DNA from: Hanleya hanleyi
Lineage: Eukaryota; Mollusca; Polyplacophora; Lepidopleurida; Hanleyidae
Reading direction: 5' to 3'
DNA: 64,000 nt
NCBI GenBank assembly: GCA_036873755.1
Contig: JAVTVY010020297.1
Span: 1 to 64,000, forward strand
Both the position numbers and the translations under genes were made by a program. The notes beneath the pieces were generated by a model. That model was given only the letters and a program-made list of their open reading frames with translations, was not told the DNA's origin and ran no database searches. Position 1 is the stretch's first letter. Each line of letters opens with the position of its first letter. Positions 12,835 through 25,054 of this stretch are shown piece after piece.

Positions 12835-13420
12835 TTTCGCCGTCAAAATCTGTTATATGAAAATCCGACCATTTTGATTGGGCGATGGTAACCATTATGT
12901 TTCACGCAGCAACTTCTCAATACTTTCTCTAAAACACATCGATCCACCGATCATGTGTTTTCGCGTCAATCGTATCGACGGTTCCGGAGGCGATATTGGA
13001 AGGTCTTGAGTTAAATCCAAGATTGCCGCCAGGCGTTTTGATCAACCGGAAAATAGGCGTTGGTATATAGATCTACATAGTAAAGAGCATATTCTTACCT
13101 AATATCGAGGGGATGGTTCAAATATGGCATTTTAGTCAAAAGATTCCTTTCTGGCGTTTTCATGGCAACCGAATTAATTTTTTACTTCGAAACCACCATA
13201 TTCGGAATCGCGGTGTCCCTTAACATAGATATCCTATCCACTACATGAAAATTCGACCAGTTTGATGGGTCGATGGCGGCCATTTTGTTATACGCAGCAA
13301 TTTCCCTGGAAGCATTTTAAAAGTCGTCAAACCAACGATCATGTATGGCAAGTTTCGCGTTGGAAGGTTTTGAGTTAAACCCAAGATGGCCGCCGAAGCT
13401 TTCGGCCTATCAGCTTCGTT
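12835..13420. repeat. two-copy direct repeat, about 370 bp apart
   Basis: The segment starting TATATGAAAATCCGACC near 12850, ending with a GAGTTAAATCCAAGATTGCCGCC motif near 13005, is repeated in diverged form from about 13245 (TACATGAAAATTCGACCAG) to 13395 (AAACCCAAGATGGCCGCCG). No coding potential was seen. The AAGATGGCCGCC box again resembles the one in the 160 bp array. Confidence 0.55.
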
Positions 13421-14472
13421 AGAGGATATTCACAAATTCCCAACTGACTCAATCATTATGTGGGGTTTCGGCTTCGTCGGTGAAGGATGTTGCTGCACGA
13501 ACTACACAAAATGTGGCCGAAGAAAAAAAAGAGGAAAACAATAAAAGAATAATACCGATAACTTCAGGTGACCAGCCATACGGCTTGGCCTCCTAAATAT
13601 TCAAAGGAATCGGATAAGGATCGTCAAGTTGTACAACATGCAGTGTTTAGCTAGTTAATCGATGACATGGAATAATAGCGAGTTTGTGAAGCTCGTTAGG
13701 TATTCTTTGTTTATAACATTCAAATAAATCCAGCGCTTTCAAGATGACCAGGATTTTACTGCCGCCATTATTCAGTTAGAACATAAACAGCAAATTATGT
13801 AGTTAGAACATAAACAGCCTATTATGCAGTTAGAACAAAAACAGCAGTTGACATCTTTGTTTCCTGTAGAACGCTATAATGCGTTGTTTTCCTTGCTTTC
13901 GGAACACTTTGACAAGATCATTTTAATGAGATTGTTTCGTCATCAATGTCAAATCTGGTTGGTACAATATCAACGCAGCAATTGTTCTTGGCGAAATCAC
14001 GATCGAGAGTACCCGCTGTCGCCGGTCCAAGCCAAAGTGCCCATCGCTGTAAGTATAAAGGCACTGGTATTTTTGATTCGTCTAAACTTTGATCAGATCA
14101 CGAACGGGTCAATTTTACCCGGGTAAAAGCGTTTTACTGTAACCTATATACTGACTATTTATGTAGAACTATATATTCTCAGTAGGGTGAATAAAATAGA
14201 GGAGACCAGGGCGCACTGGGACATGGGATAGCGTGGGGTAAGCGTCATTGGGGCTAAATATATAAATTGATCCCCAATACATACAAGATACAAATATTTA
14301 TTTAGAGTCGAACTGGTAAAAAAACATAAACACTAGCACAGATGGCTTTTCTCGACTATAAAAACAAGGTAATAAAACAATATACCTGTACAATAATCAA
14401 TATCACAGTCAATGAATGGATTCTATTTAGACCATGCATAACCCGTCTAGCATTTGCATTCTATTCCCCTAA
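13421..14472. other. no gene recognised
   Basis: An open frame at 13824-14126 starts inside a short direct repeat (AGTTAGAACATAAACAGC, three copies at about 13775-13845) and has no recognisable similarity. Nothing else is supported. Confidence 0.45.
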
Positions 14473-14957
14473 CCCTATATGTCCTTCGATTTTCGAGACC
14501 TGTCCAGCCCCCGCCCTCTAAATATTTTCTTATCTAGGGATCGAAACTGACCGCACTATACCCTTGAGCCCAGCTCTACCGGAAAATGTAAAAAGTAAGA
14601 TTTTTGTCGATTTTTCGAATTTTTTATTTATGTATTTCTTTGCAAAAAGTGCACGAGAAAATTAGTAAATAACAGGCTGAAATAAAGAATTTTTTCCCCA
14701 ATTTTCCTTGCAGAAAAGCAGAAATTTTGAAAATAATATGGCGAATATATCACTTTTCTGGTTCCACACATGGACGCCATTTTGAATTTATCCATGATTC
14801 TCTACTCGGGGGTTATGCAAATAGGCTCAAAATGACCCCAATATGATAAACTAAAAAGTCGCGGAAGGTCAGTTTTCAGCTTTTTTTTCGTTCCGAAGAT
14901 AGGAGAGGAAGGTTGGTAGAGAGGGACATAACGCCCCCGCCCCCCGGTTTGGTAGGG
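14473..14957. mobile_element. TTAA-flanked family B, copy of about 485 bp
   Basis: The right end reads GGTAGGG then TTAA (14958-14961). The left end begins with CCCTATATG after CTAA, a mutated TTAA. The interior aligns by eye with the 28.6 kb and 20.9 kb copies (TACCCTTGAGCCCAGCTCTACC; CAAAATGACCCCAATATGA). TTAA target sites with CCCT at the termini are the signature of piggyBac-type elements. There is no transposase, so this is a MITE. Confidence 0.65.
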
Positions 14958-15467
14958 TTAAATGATTTTAATTTAGCTTTAAAATAATATAACATTTAGG
15001 GGGAGCATTCTTCTGTATATTTTGGTCAGAAGAGGAGACAGGGTCAACAGAGACAAAATGTGACTGATTTAACATCTTCGGCACTTCAAGTAAATTTTGA
15101 TCACTGAGCTTGCTAGTTTTTATAATGTTCATACACGTCTTATTGTTGCAGTCGAATATGGCAGCATCACTCAATATTTTTGCAAGCTAGTTGAATCTTT
15201 CAAAAGGGCGGCCTGGTGCCGCTCGGGGAGCATTGGGACAAAACTGCAGGGACACATTCAGACACTGACTCTGTCCGAAAACCAGATGCGGCAATTGTCA
15301 TGTCCGTCTTGTTTCAAGGAATAATACATAACGGATATGACGTTTTCCTTTGATTGTTTTTTTTTTGTTTCTTCATGATGTTGTTTGTTTGTTTGTTTGT
15401 TTGGAGATAATGGTCTATGTGTTTTTTGTTCATGGGTACGATTGTTTATCCAGGTTGTGACATCACA

Positions 15468-15630
15468 AATTACAAGCGTCTGGTCCGTCATTCATAATTC
15501 AGCCGTCGTCCATTAGAGAATATCCGCGTCCATAATCCAAAGACCTATTCCATATAACAGTATTAGCACCAAATTCAAAAAGACAATCATAGTATACATA
15601 AACATAGGCTTGTTTCCTGTAAGAGAGAAG
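15468..15630 (-). mobile_element. Penelope-like element 3' end fragment
   Basis: Matches the 3' end of the PLE at 60148 onward almost base for base (TTACAAGCGTCTGGTCCGTC; TTAGAGAATATCCGCGTCC) for about 160 bp, then diverges. It is a severely 5'-truncated insertion lying in the same orientation as most other copies in the window. Confidence 0.75.
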
Positions 15631-18600
15631 AGAGAAATCGTGACCGAGGGCCATGCCCAGGTCTAAGCAATGGAGCGGTTCAGTGAAAACTTCATCAACG
15701 CTTGAATTGACACTTAAAACAACAACTGTTGATGCACGCACTCTTTTTCAATATACGTCTACAGTCGCCCAATTGTGACAATTTGAAGAACACGAAGCGA
15801 TTCAATTTGTACACCTGCGTGTGAAGATTTGAGGATTCAATTTTTACATACATCCTGAATGCGTGATTGTTAGATTTATCTAACACTGCTCGTATTCACG
15901 AAACACATATCATCTTGAGGAGGGTATTGCATGACATTCACATCCAAATTCCAGGGAATAGAAACACCAATAATACCGGGACACTGATTTCTGCTGACGG
16001 CAAACTATCGTTTTTTGGAGTTGACTAGTCTTCACATCTGGTGTTCACCAGCGGTGTTCTACGCCACTTTCTGGTGATGGTTGTCATCTGATATTTGTAA
16101 TATCTGTTCATTAACTTCATGAGATCAGAATACAAGCGTGAGGTCCGATAGTTCCCAGCTGTCATCCACAAAAAAAAAAAAAAAAAAAAATATGGGCGTC
16201 GTCTATATTTGGAAAATGGTATTTCGCATTTAGCAGTTTCATAAACCCTCAAATGCTGTGGTCAACCTCTGTAAACTTGCCAAATTGAGAGTACACTTTC
16301 ATTTTGCGGCTAGACGGTATCCACAAAATATGACAATATGGATATATATATATTGTCCTGCAAAAAAACTCATAAATATGAGACCGCTTTATTAAGAACG
16401 CAAAATTAGCGTTTGAGGGAAAGACAAATTGTTTCAAAGCGCAAAGAAGTGACGCGGGTCAGCCAGAAATCGGTCTTGATAACCAGTACCTTGAAGCAGT
16501 GCATTTCTGCACAAGTAGTGGATTTCCATACGAAAATATAACTTTTTCTCCGTGTAAACATATGATCGATCAGATCGATGAGAAGCCAACTTTGCTCATC
16601 AGTGACCTACTCAAACAATGAAATTATGTGCTATGTAACGACTTTCCGTCGTTTTTACCAAGAAATCGTCGATTTACACAATACTTATTCAAGATGCTGG
16701 TATTCTACAACCCCAAGACCCAACTTGAAGGCCCCAATATTAATCTGAGCATGCAAAAAGATAGTGTATGATATATAAATTGTTTCATACGAAATAATTT
16801 TTCATACTTCAATCATATGATATTAGGGTTAAATTCTCGCTGAAAGCAGTCATTGATTTTATTTTACAGAGCGGATGTCGTTCGCATATTGGATAACCTT
16901 TTGATAATCTACACCTGGCAGAACGATGTAATTCTCACAAAGAACAATGCGTCGTTACTCATTTCTACAAGATTCGTAAAGTTCGTAAATCTCCCGTACC
17001 TGATTTCGGCCAATATTGATATTTATTGGTTGGGATGGGATTATTTCTTCGCACAATAATGCGCACAATCAATTCATTTCTCGCTCGATCCTAATTATAT
17101 GTTTGAACCATTTATTTTGATATACATTCATTTTTCATAATATTCTATTTACATTCATGTTCAATACCGACAACGAGGGTTATTTCTGTAGCTATAATTA
17201 TTTTAACCTTTTGAGGACAAAATTGCGGCAGGCACTTTGTCGACTTCACAATCATGAGTAGACTGACTTTTGATAATTAAATACAGCAATTATCCAGGGA
17301 CCAGTGCCCATTCGGTTCAATTCATGCATAAATGACGCTGTAGTTGTTTCATGAAGCCATACGCCGGCACAAACCAATTTCAAACCAAGGATTGAAAGCA
17401 TCAAAGGATTTAAAATTATTTAGGTAATATCATTTATACATTAACCAGTTTTCTTTTCTTTTCATAAATTAGACTGTGTATTGTTTCGGTCGATACTTCA
17501 TGTATGAGGCTATTGTCTGAGTCTTTGTGCAGCTGAAAAGGCTTAAGTCTAGACTAATTGTTATCTCCAGACTTGGCTATGATATGCTTTGTCTCGTGAT
17601 TCTTACATGGAGTATGAACCATTGTTTCATAATTGTATATTCCCATGCGAGTTACATTTGTAGGTTTCCATCATATCTGATGTGGATTGCCAAGAAAATT
17701 ATACCTATATTATCTTAAAATGACAGTCCTTATCCAAACTTCATGACATGTAGAACTATTCAATGTAGGTGCATACCCACTATATCACCATACTTTATTC
17801 ATTTATGTACAGTTTACTTAGTTCTTGCCAAATAAGCAGATTATGTATTGTTTTCATAAAATAGTGTATTGTATCACCTAAATCACACCATTTGTAGATC
17901 GCTGTCAGGTTATCTCTTAACATTTAACAATTTTCTTAAAATGACAGCATTTTAATATCCGTCCAACCTGACAGACATAATTTACTGGCTTACCTATTCA
18001 TAAATGTGAATTGGCTAAAATCACAATCATTATGCCTTGTATATATACTGTGTGTATGCAGCTGTTTGTAACTTTGTTCACTGCTGAAGATGCTATAGCT
18101 AATAGCGGAATACACAGAATGAAATTGTCATCCCTACCCGGAATTGCTTTTCTTCTCCATTATTCTTTCATGTTACATACCGTAATTATATAGACGCAGG
18201 GCAATGCTTTTACGTGTATATAGCACTACGGGCCTGGTGATTATAGCTAGTATTATGCATTAAATTTCGCTTCATCCATTCATATACTTGATATTGATCA
18301 GAGAGATACTTGATATTGTTTCTAGATATACTCCCAGACTTAGTACGGTAACGGTGCAAATTAACACCATCGATAAGTAAACTAGTAATTAGGCATATTA
18401 GGCTTGAACACTGACTTAATTGGCTTAAAACGCTACGTTATTTCCCTTCTTTGGAGCCCGAACAGCTAATCGCGATGATCGGTGTCCATTTGCTTCGTAG
18501 ATGAACAGAGCCTTCCCACTGTTGTCTTCGGTGTTGCAAAACTGTATAAAGCTCAAATATCCTGCGTTGTAGTCACCATTTTCGGCTCTTCTTCTTTACA

Positions 18601-18986
18601 GACTGCATTAAACAATTCATCAAAATTGTGTTTGGTATTTTACTACGTCTTACTAATCGACGTAAATTTCATCATGATTGACTCCATTGTAGATGATGAT
18701 AATGCTTAATCAATTACGTAAACGTCTAATGCGAGAAACGAAACTATAGAAACTAGTCAGAATCAGATAATTGCTGACGCAGTCCTCATGCAATTCTATT
18801 GAGACAACCTTTGAGTACCCTAACTAGATTGCAGCAATCAAACAGATTTTTATATTAGTATTCTATAGGCAGTCTTTGTCTATAACAATTATTTATTCGC
18901 GCCACGCTATTGGTGTATAAACACTATCGTCTTTTACCGATTTTACAGGGGATTGTTTCCCTGCCATAGTTTTAAAACACAATGTA
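15631..18986. other. AT-rich stretch, no gene recognised
   Basis: Many short frames occur on both strands; none shows family resemblance. A 20-base poly-A tract lies near 16170-16189. I see no further structure. Confidence 0.45.
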
Positions 18987-19059
18987 TTGGTCATAATGTG
19001 TGCAGTCGTCGCTCACACTTATTTCGCGTCATTAGTAACATACATTTGCGTACACTTCG

Positions 19060-19470
19060 CCATCCATAAGATGGCTTGCGAATCGTGTGTCTCCATTATC
19101 GCGGAGCGATATCCGGTACTTTCCCGGATTCTGAACGGCCTTCATCCGGCGGAGAACAGACTCGAGAAATCTGATAAATTACAGGTTTTCATACCACTTC
19201 TGAAACAGATATTTCCTGGGCTTACAAAATATATACATATGTATAACTTTCGTATCATCCAAGAGGTGTGGTGGGTCTGTAATTTTGTAGGACATCACAT
19301 GACTCGAAAATGGCGAGTTACGTTGGGGTTACGTCGGTAGACTTTATAGCTGATTGGCTGACGAAGTCACGTGGTTTTGATTTCTGGAAATTCCCTCTTG
19401 CAGTTGTCGAAAGTAGGTTGAAAATGGATACACACGATCCCAGGGTCAGTCTTACCGCGTATAGATGACC
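19060..19470 (+). other. CpG-richer patch with two short ATG frames
   Basis: This patch is richer in CpG than its surroundings. One frame starts at the in-frame ATG GCT near 19072 and reads MACESCVSIIAERYP before a possible weak donor (CAG/GTTTTC, near 19184). A second, complete frame of 52 codons starts at ATG 19310 (MASYVGVTSVDFIADWL) and stops at 19468. Neither has a recognised family. They could be first exons of host genes or chance frames in an unmethylated promoter-like patch. No TATA box or partner exon was identified. Confidence 0.2.
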
Positions 19471-19879
19471 GAGATGGTTACAGGTTGTAGTCACATAGTG
19501 CTACATCTAAGCATCCCGACGGGTAATCTAGGTAAACACATATGGTATATCAGGGAAATACCATCTAGTGGTAACGCTATGAAAAATGCGCGAGAGTTGT
19601 TTACCGGTATTTTCCGTGATCCCATAATAAATCAATCACGACAGATCCTCTTTTTCAATTTGATATCTTCAATTTATATACACAAATTTAGCCATTAGTG
19701 TGAGTGTTTGCCGGGTGGACCTCTATGTCAATAATATTATCCAAAGACGACGAATAAACGCAAATGGGGCTGGGGGAGGAGCACTGATTAAAATACATAA
19801 TTCTTATAGAATTAGATGTAGATCCCACATTGGAGCTTACACGTTTGTTCAGGTACATAGGAAACACGTATGATATCCT

Positions 19880-20060
19880 GAAACATCATGGTTCCAATAA
19901 AAACAGCTGAAATAAAAGCACGGCCAAGATACCAAGATGAATGTTAGGTGCCGAGAGATGCTTTCTTGTAGAGTCATATGGTTGCTTTTTTGTCACCAGG
20001 CGTCAATTTTTCCAACCTTTAGCATATCGCTCCAATCCACTTACTGCATGCAGAGTATGC
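19880..20060 (+). repeat. diverged copy of the 21.6-22.0 kb repeat
   Basis: Segments such as AAAGCACGGCCAAGATAC, TCATATGGTTGCTTTTT and TTGCATATCGCTCCAAT-like sequence (here TAGCATATCGCTCCAATCC) recur at 21640-21800 and 21833-22060. This is a dispersed repeat; part of it also resembles the 3' region of the Penelope-like element. Confidence 0.5.
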
Positions 20061-20567
20061 AACAGTGTAGAGCAATCTCTGTTGACCAAGTTTGGACAAG
20101 ATGCATGCACATGAAGTCTTGATGATTGATATCCTAGCAGTGATTGCGAAGAAACATGATCCCATCATTCTTGCTCATTGATCGCAGTGACATAATTGTC
20201 ACTGGTTCATACGGAAGATGATTGACTCGAGCATCATTTGAAAGTTACCAGCTGCCTCACAGCAGAATTTTATATGTAAACGTTGCGATACGCACCAGTG
20301 GTACTTATCAATCTGCTTCATATGTGTTATGATTGACCATTTCAGTGATCAACAGAGCTTTAATTTTGCTTTTCACAAAATAAATTTATTACGAACAATT
20401 AAGTTACGCACATTGCACAAACGCGCATACACACCCCACAGCTTAGACATTTTTCACCGATAATTAAATTATAACCATCGTGTCCATATACGAGATGATT
20501 CAAAAGTCCATTTCGAAATCCGTTCAAAGTTCATTTCTGAGACAAGGTGCCAGTGCATTCAGAACAT

Positions 20568-20832
20568 AATGGCGACAGGAACGGTTGAATCCGCTGTACG
20601 AGATAACCAGCCACTTCACACTAGAAATGATCCGATCACAGCAATTGTGTTGCCAACCGGTCACCACCCATCTGTTCCTCCATCCATACGCGCTGTAGAT
20701 CAGCCAGAGATACAATTTACTACAGTAATCAAAAGAATGCCGAATTTATTACAATATTCAAAGAATGCCCAATTTATTACAGTATTCAACAGAATTTGGA
20801 ACTACCCACATTTCCATGCTCACATGAAGTAA
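20568..20832 (+). other. ATG frame of 87 codons, unrecognised
   Basis: The frame starts in a fair context (ACATAATGGCGAC) and reads MATGTVESAVRDNQPLHT before becoming low in complexity. Its later part contains the duplicated phrase TTTATTACAATATTCAA / TTTATTACAGTATTCAA, which suggests non-coding sequence. It may be a first coding exon that ends early, or chance. No function can be assigned. Confidence 0.15.
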
Positions 20833-20905
20833 TTACATATAAGACATATACGTGTATGCATAACATCAGATGAGTTGCTTGAGCTGCGCATCTAATTCCG
20901 CTTAA

Positions 20906-21628
20906 CCCTATCTGGCCTTGGTGATTTGGGGTGTATCGCAGTCTGGGGAGGGGGGGGGGAGCGGAAAGTGCCCCCCCAATACATCCAAGATGGCTGCTAT
21001 GATGACGTCATTGTGACGTCATTTTCAGACAGAGCATTTTTGTAGATAAATAAACAAATTGCTTATGGATAACAACTTCTAGTTTATTCAGGACGACGTT
21101 TCGATACAGGTACTAGTATCGTTCATTGACTTGAGAACGATACTAGTACCTGTATCGAAACGTCGTCCTGAATAAACTAGAAGTTGTTATCCATAAGCAA
21201 TTTGTTTATTTATCTACTTCCCAACTTCTTTTATGCCAATTAAGGAAACCAGAGCATTTTTGAACGATTTTTCGGTCAGAATTTTCGAATTTTTTATTTT
21301 ATTTTTTTTCTTCGCAAAAACTGCATGACAAATTAGTAAATAATAATCTGATATAAATAAAATAGGTTTTACCCACTTTTCCATACAGAAAAGCAAAAAT
21401 TTTGAAGAAATATGACGAAAGCATCACTTTTCTGCTACCCCACATGGCCACCATTTTGAATGTACCTATGATCCCCTGGTCGGGTATCATACAATAGGCT
21501 CAAAATGACCCAAATATGACAATCTAAAAAGTCACGGAGTTTCAGCTCTCAATTTTTTGTCGTTCCAGAGATAAGAGCAAAAAAAAAAAACAGGGGAGGG
21601 CGGAAAGTGCACTTCAGGACCGGTAGGG
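20906..21628. mobile_element. TTAA-flanked family B, copy with nested palindrome
   Basis: Bounded by TTAA at 20902-20905 and 21629-21632, with ends CCCTATCTGGCCTTGG and GACCGGTAGGG. The flanks CTAATTCCGC / GCCGATGCTAGGGGCCG are joined at a single TTAA in a related sequence at 21837-21870 (CTAATTCCGCTTAAGGCG), which acts as a natural empty site. A 208 bp insertion (21043-21250) with a 12 bp duplication interrupts it. No protein is encoded; the transposase must come from elsewhere. Confidence 0.8.
21042..21217. repeat. 83 bp-arm perfect palindrome
   Basis: Arms 21042-21124 and 21135-21217 are exact reverse complements around the 10-base spacer ATTGACTTGA. The unit is flanked by AGAGCATTTTTG at 21031-21042 and again at 21251-21262, a 12 bp target duplication. 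The inserted segment therefore runs from about 21043 to 21250 and includes a 33 bp single-copy tail. Confidence 0.9.
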
Positions 21629-21639
21629 TTAAGCCGATG

Positions 21640-22060
21640 CTAGGGGCCGTATGGATACTTCATAGTCTCCACATGAACATCTGCAATAAAAGCCGGGCTG
21701 AGATACTAAAGGCTACATCCGAGAATCCACCGTATGCTCGGGTTTGAATGTTAGGTGTCGACGAATACTTTCATGTGGAGTCATATAGTGGCTTTTTAGT
21801 CACCAGATGTCATCACAGCTCACGAGCTAGCGTATCTAATTCCGCTTAAGGCGTTGCTAGGGGCCGTGGGGATACTTCATAGTATCCATATTAACAGCTG
21901 CAATAAAAGCGCGGCTGAGATACTAAGGCTACGACCGAGAATCCACCGTATTCTCGGGTCTGCAGGTGAGGTGCCAAGGGAAGCTTTCCTGTTAAGTCAT
22001 ATGATTGCTTTTTAGTCGCCATACGTCAATTTTTCCCACTTCTTGCATATCGCTCCAATT
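21640..22060 (+). repeat. tandem pair of a dispersed repeat
   Basis: Two units (about 21640-21800 and 21833-22060) share CTAGGGGCCGTATGGATACTT-like, GCAATAAAAGC and GAGAATCCACCGTAT segments. They resemble, in reverse complement, the region just outside the RT frame of the Penelope-like element (60440-60560). They may therefore be old PLE-derived sequence. Confidence 0.5.
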
Positions 22061-23924
22061 TCAATCTTTCTACTTTTAAGTTCGAGAGAAGAATAGCTGA
22101 ATTAACAAGTGTTACACGGGCCGGGGACTTGTGTTTAGTTCTACACGTCTCTGTTTGTATATTTGTGACCGCCGAAAAAAGCCAAATTTTTTGGACGAAA
22201 TGGTACGAACCTTCATCTGAAGAGTGTTGGAGTCAGTGAGGGTGAAACTGAAAAGAACAATCCCAAAAAGGGCATCTTACGTCTGTTGGAGGCCGGGATT
22301 TTTTATTGGGAGGCCATCAAATTACGTCAGGATAGCTAACAGAGCTGTATGGCCAGAAAAGTGACTCTAAAACCAAGAAGGAATCAAAAGAACATTTAAC
22401 GCCCAATGGAGACCGAGAACATGCAACATGTAAGGGTAAGAGTGAGAGAGTGAATAGAATTTAGCGTGGCTTTCAACAATATTTCAGCTATATCGCGACG
22501 AACCAACTAAGCACCACCCAGCCAAGTTGGGTTCCTGTTACTTCAAAGAAGAAATCTTTGAAGCAGCATGGAACCAGACACCCTCCATCCACCCTATAAA
22601 ACACTGAGGACAGCACACAAGACACAGACAGGACGCTTACATGGTGCAATAAAGACAAATGATATTACAGTGCTAGACATCACATTATCAATTTCCTGTT
22701 GCTTCTCAGCAAAATGATTTGAAGCAACAGGAACCTGTACCCACCCAATCACCCGCGCAAAATACAAGTAACATGTTATAGCACTTGTCTATATATTGTC
22801 AATGAATGGACACAGCTTTGATCGAATGTTCATGGAACTCTTGTCTTGATAGCTGTGGGAATACCAAGTGTGAAAATAGAGGCCCGCAATATTGTTTTTT
22901 TTTGTCGAAAGTCTGTCAAACATTTTCAGGATAACTATAGGGAACTCAGAGAGTGAATAGACAAGGATCGGAAATTGCATTTAACGCCCATTGAGGGACA
23001 AGAACATGAAATAAACATTAAAATAACACGTGGACTTCTATTCGTCGCTGTTGACATGACATAGTGCTTAGGACGATTTCAGGTTCAGAGGAAGATTGGG
23101 GGAGGGGTCTGAAACTACACCTTATTCCCACTGGGTGACAATACCATTATATTTACACATTTACATGTGCATGGTTCAGGACCCGTGCACTACTCCAATT
23201 ATATGCCGGTTCTGCAGGCACACCCACTAGTAAAATGATACTGGGGAGGATCCTGTGTTCAATTGTTATTGTTGGATTCAGCTTCATCCCCCCCCCCCCT
23301 CGCTCTTCCCAATAAAATTTTCTCTGATGCTCAGAGCTGTTGAGATCTGACACTTTGTGTCCATATAGCAAATCATATTAGGGCCATTTAGTTCTCGGAG
23401 AAGAGCATCATGGGTAAATTCAGAATCGACGACAGTTGTGTTTTGTCGTATTTTCTTCAAAATTGGTGTATTTTGTCTACGTGGAAGTGCATAATAACAT
23501 TTTATGTCATATCGGATGATTATTTACTGATTTACAAGGCAATTTGAGCGAAGAAAATGGCATAAATACAAAATTTGAAAAATCGATCAGAAAAATCGCC
23601 AATAAAATGGCTTATTTTCATAATATGACGTCACTGTGACATCAACATGGAGGCCATCTTCAATTTTGTTACATTTTACTTCGGCGCTGGAACCAAAGAT
23701 ATAATGTGGCAAGTTTCAGCTGCCTAGCCTCAAGGATAACAAAAATCATGAAGCTATTGGGAAGCCAACTATTTTTTCAATGATAATATGGGGGCCAGAG
23801 GGCGCCATACGGCCCAGAGCAATGGGCACCCCTTCTGATATTGTTCTGTATGCCTCATGTGATGGATGTGCCAAGTTTGGTGCTTTGGTCCAGCGTGTCA
23901 CGATCTTTTTGCTAAGCCACCTCA
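22061..23924. other. no gene recognised
   Basis: One notable inverted pair, GGGTTCCTGTTACTTCAAA (22529) and TTTGAAGCAACAGGAACC (22711), brackets about 200 bp. A C-tract of 10 bases is at 23290. The 23390-23900 part has the style of family B MITE interiors (ATCATGGGTAAATTCA) but no clear ends. Confidence 0.4.
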
Positions 23925-24668
23925 CTATAATTACAAACTAGCTGTGTAGATTCACTGTGCTATTATTAACTGTGATCTTATTGTTCGCACATTTTATTTT
24001 ACATTACATATATGAATATTCAGAAAAGTGTGAAATTATCTCCCGTTATTCATTATGAAACATTTGTAAGCTGTCGTGATCCCTGACAGATGCTGTCGGT
24101 CATTTTTATCGCGTAGGAAAATGTCGCTGTTTGATAACAGAGTTGTTCAATAAACGTATATTTTTGTTCCGCAAGCAGTTTATTGACTCGAAATGACCTA
24201 CCCAATCTAGACTGTATAGTTTGGCAAAAATATCTGTTCATCCCTTTCATTATTCTGGCAAAGTCGTTATACTTACCTGTTTTATTATCGGTACCTTTAT
24301 TTAGTGATTGAATGACTTCGTTTCAGATAACTAAAGCACCTATACGTTTTCCTGTTTATTACAGAGTCGTCGTTCACAATTATAGGGCAGAATTTAAACG
24401 TTTTGCCATCGTGCTATGTGTTGGTTGTCAGCGGTCCCATGGGTAGCTTCCCGGCTCATTCCTGCTTAAGGGCTTAATAATATACCTATTATTGATATAC
24501 TGCGGCATGAATGAAAGCAATACCAAGGTAAGCATCAGATTGCCTTTGACTTATCAAGCAATTTTCTTCACATACTCTATCTCGTAAATAATGCAGAGAG
24601 TGCAGTCTGAACACAAAATTGTCCACACAACTTCATAGACACGACGCGATCGCTAAAGGTTGTGAGAC
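23925..24668 (+). repeat. 5' flank of dapF-like copy 1 (duplicated at 31738-32542)
   Basis: About 740 bp upstream of the first DapF-like frame are closely repeated upstream of the second copy (AACTAGCTGTGTAGATTCA; TTTATTGACTCGAAATGACC; CACGACGCGATCGCTAAAGG). The second version carries an extra stretch of about 50 bp near 31960-32010. The duplication unit thus includes the promoter region, but no TATA box or other clear promoter element is visible. Confidence 0.75.
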
Positions 24669-25054
24669 ATGTCGGAGAAAAAACATATACCGTTCTCAAA
24701 ATACCATGGTCTGGGAAATCATTTGATCATCGTCGATAATAGACATGGTCAATTTGACTTTTCTGATCCTGCATTGATGATAGCCATGTGCAACGTGGAA
24801 ACGGATGTTGGTGCCGATGGTGTGGTCGAAATAATCAACTGCAACAGAAATCATCACGAAGCATGTCTCTATGAGATTGTGTATCATGGATGCAATGGTG
24901 AACGTGGAGGCTTTTGTGGGAATGGTTCTCGTTGCTCTGTTGACTTTGGTCACTACCTTGGAATTATACGAGCAGATGAGAGGTTCAACTTTTGTGGGTG
25001 TGATCGCCAATACTCTGGGAGTTACGAGTCGAAGACCGGACTCGTTTCACTTAA

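Noticed and set aside
18987..19340. 117-codon frame as a membrane protein
   Set aside because: The hydrophobic start precedes a better ATG, there is no family resemblance, and the context suggests at most a first exon; kept only as a low-confidence patch.
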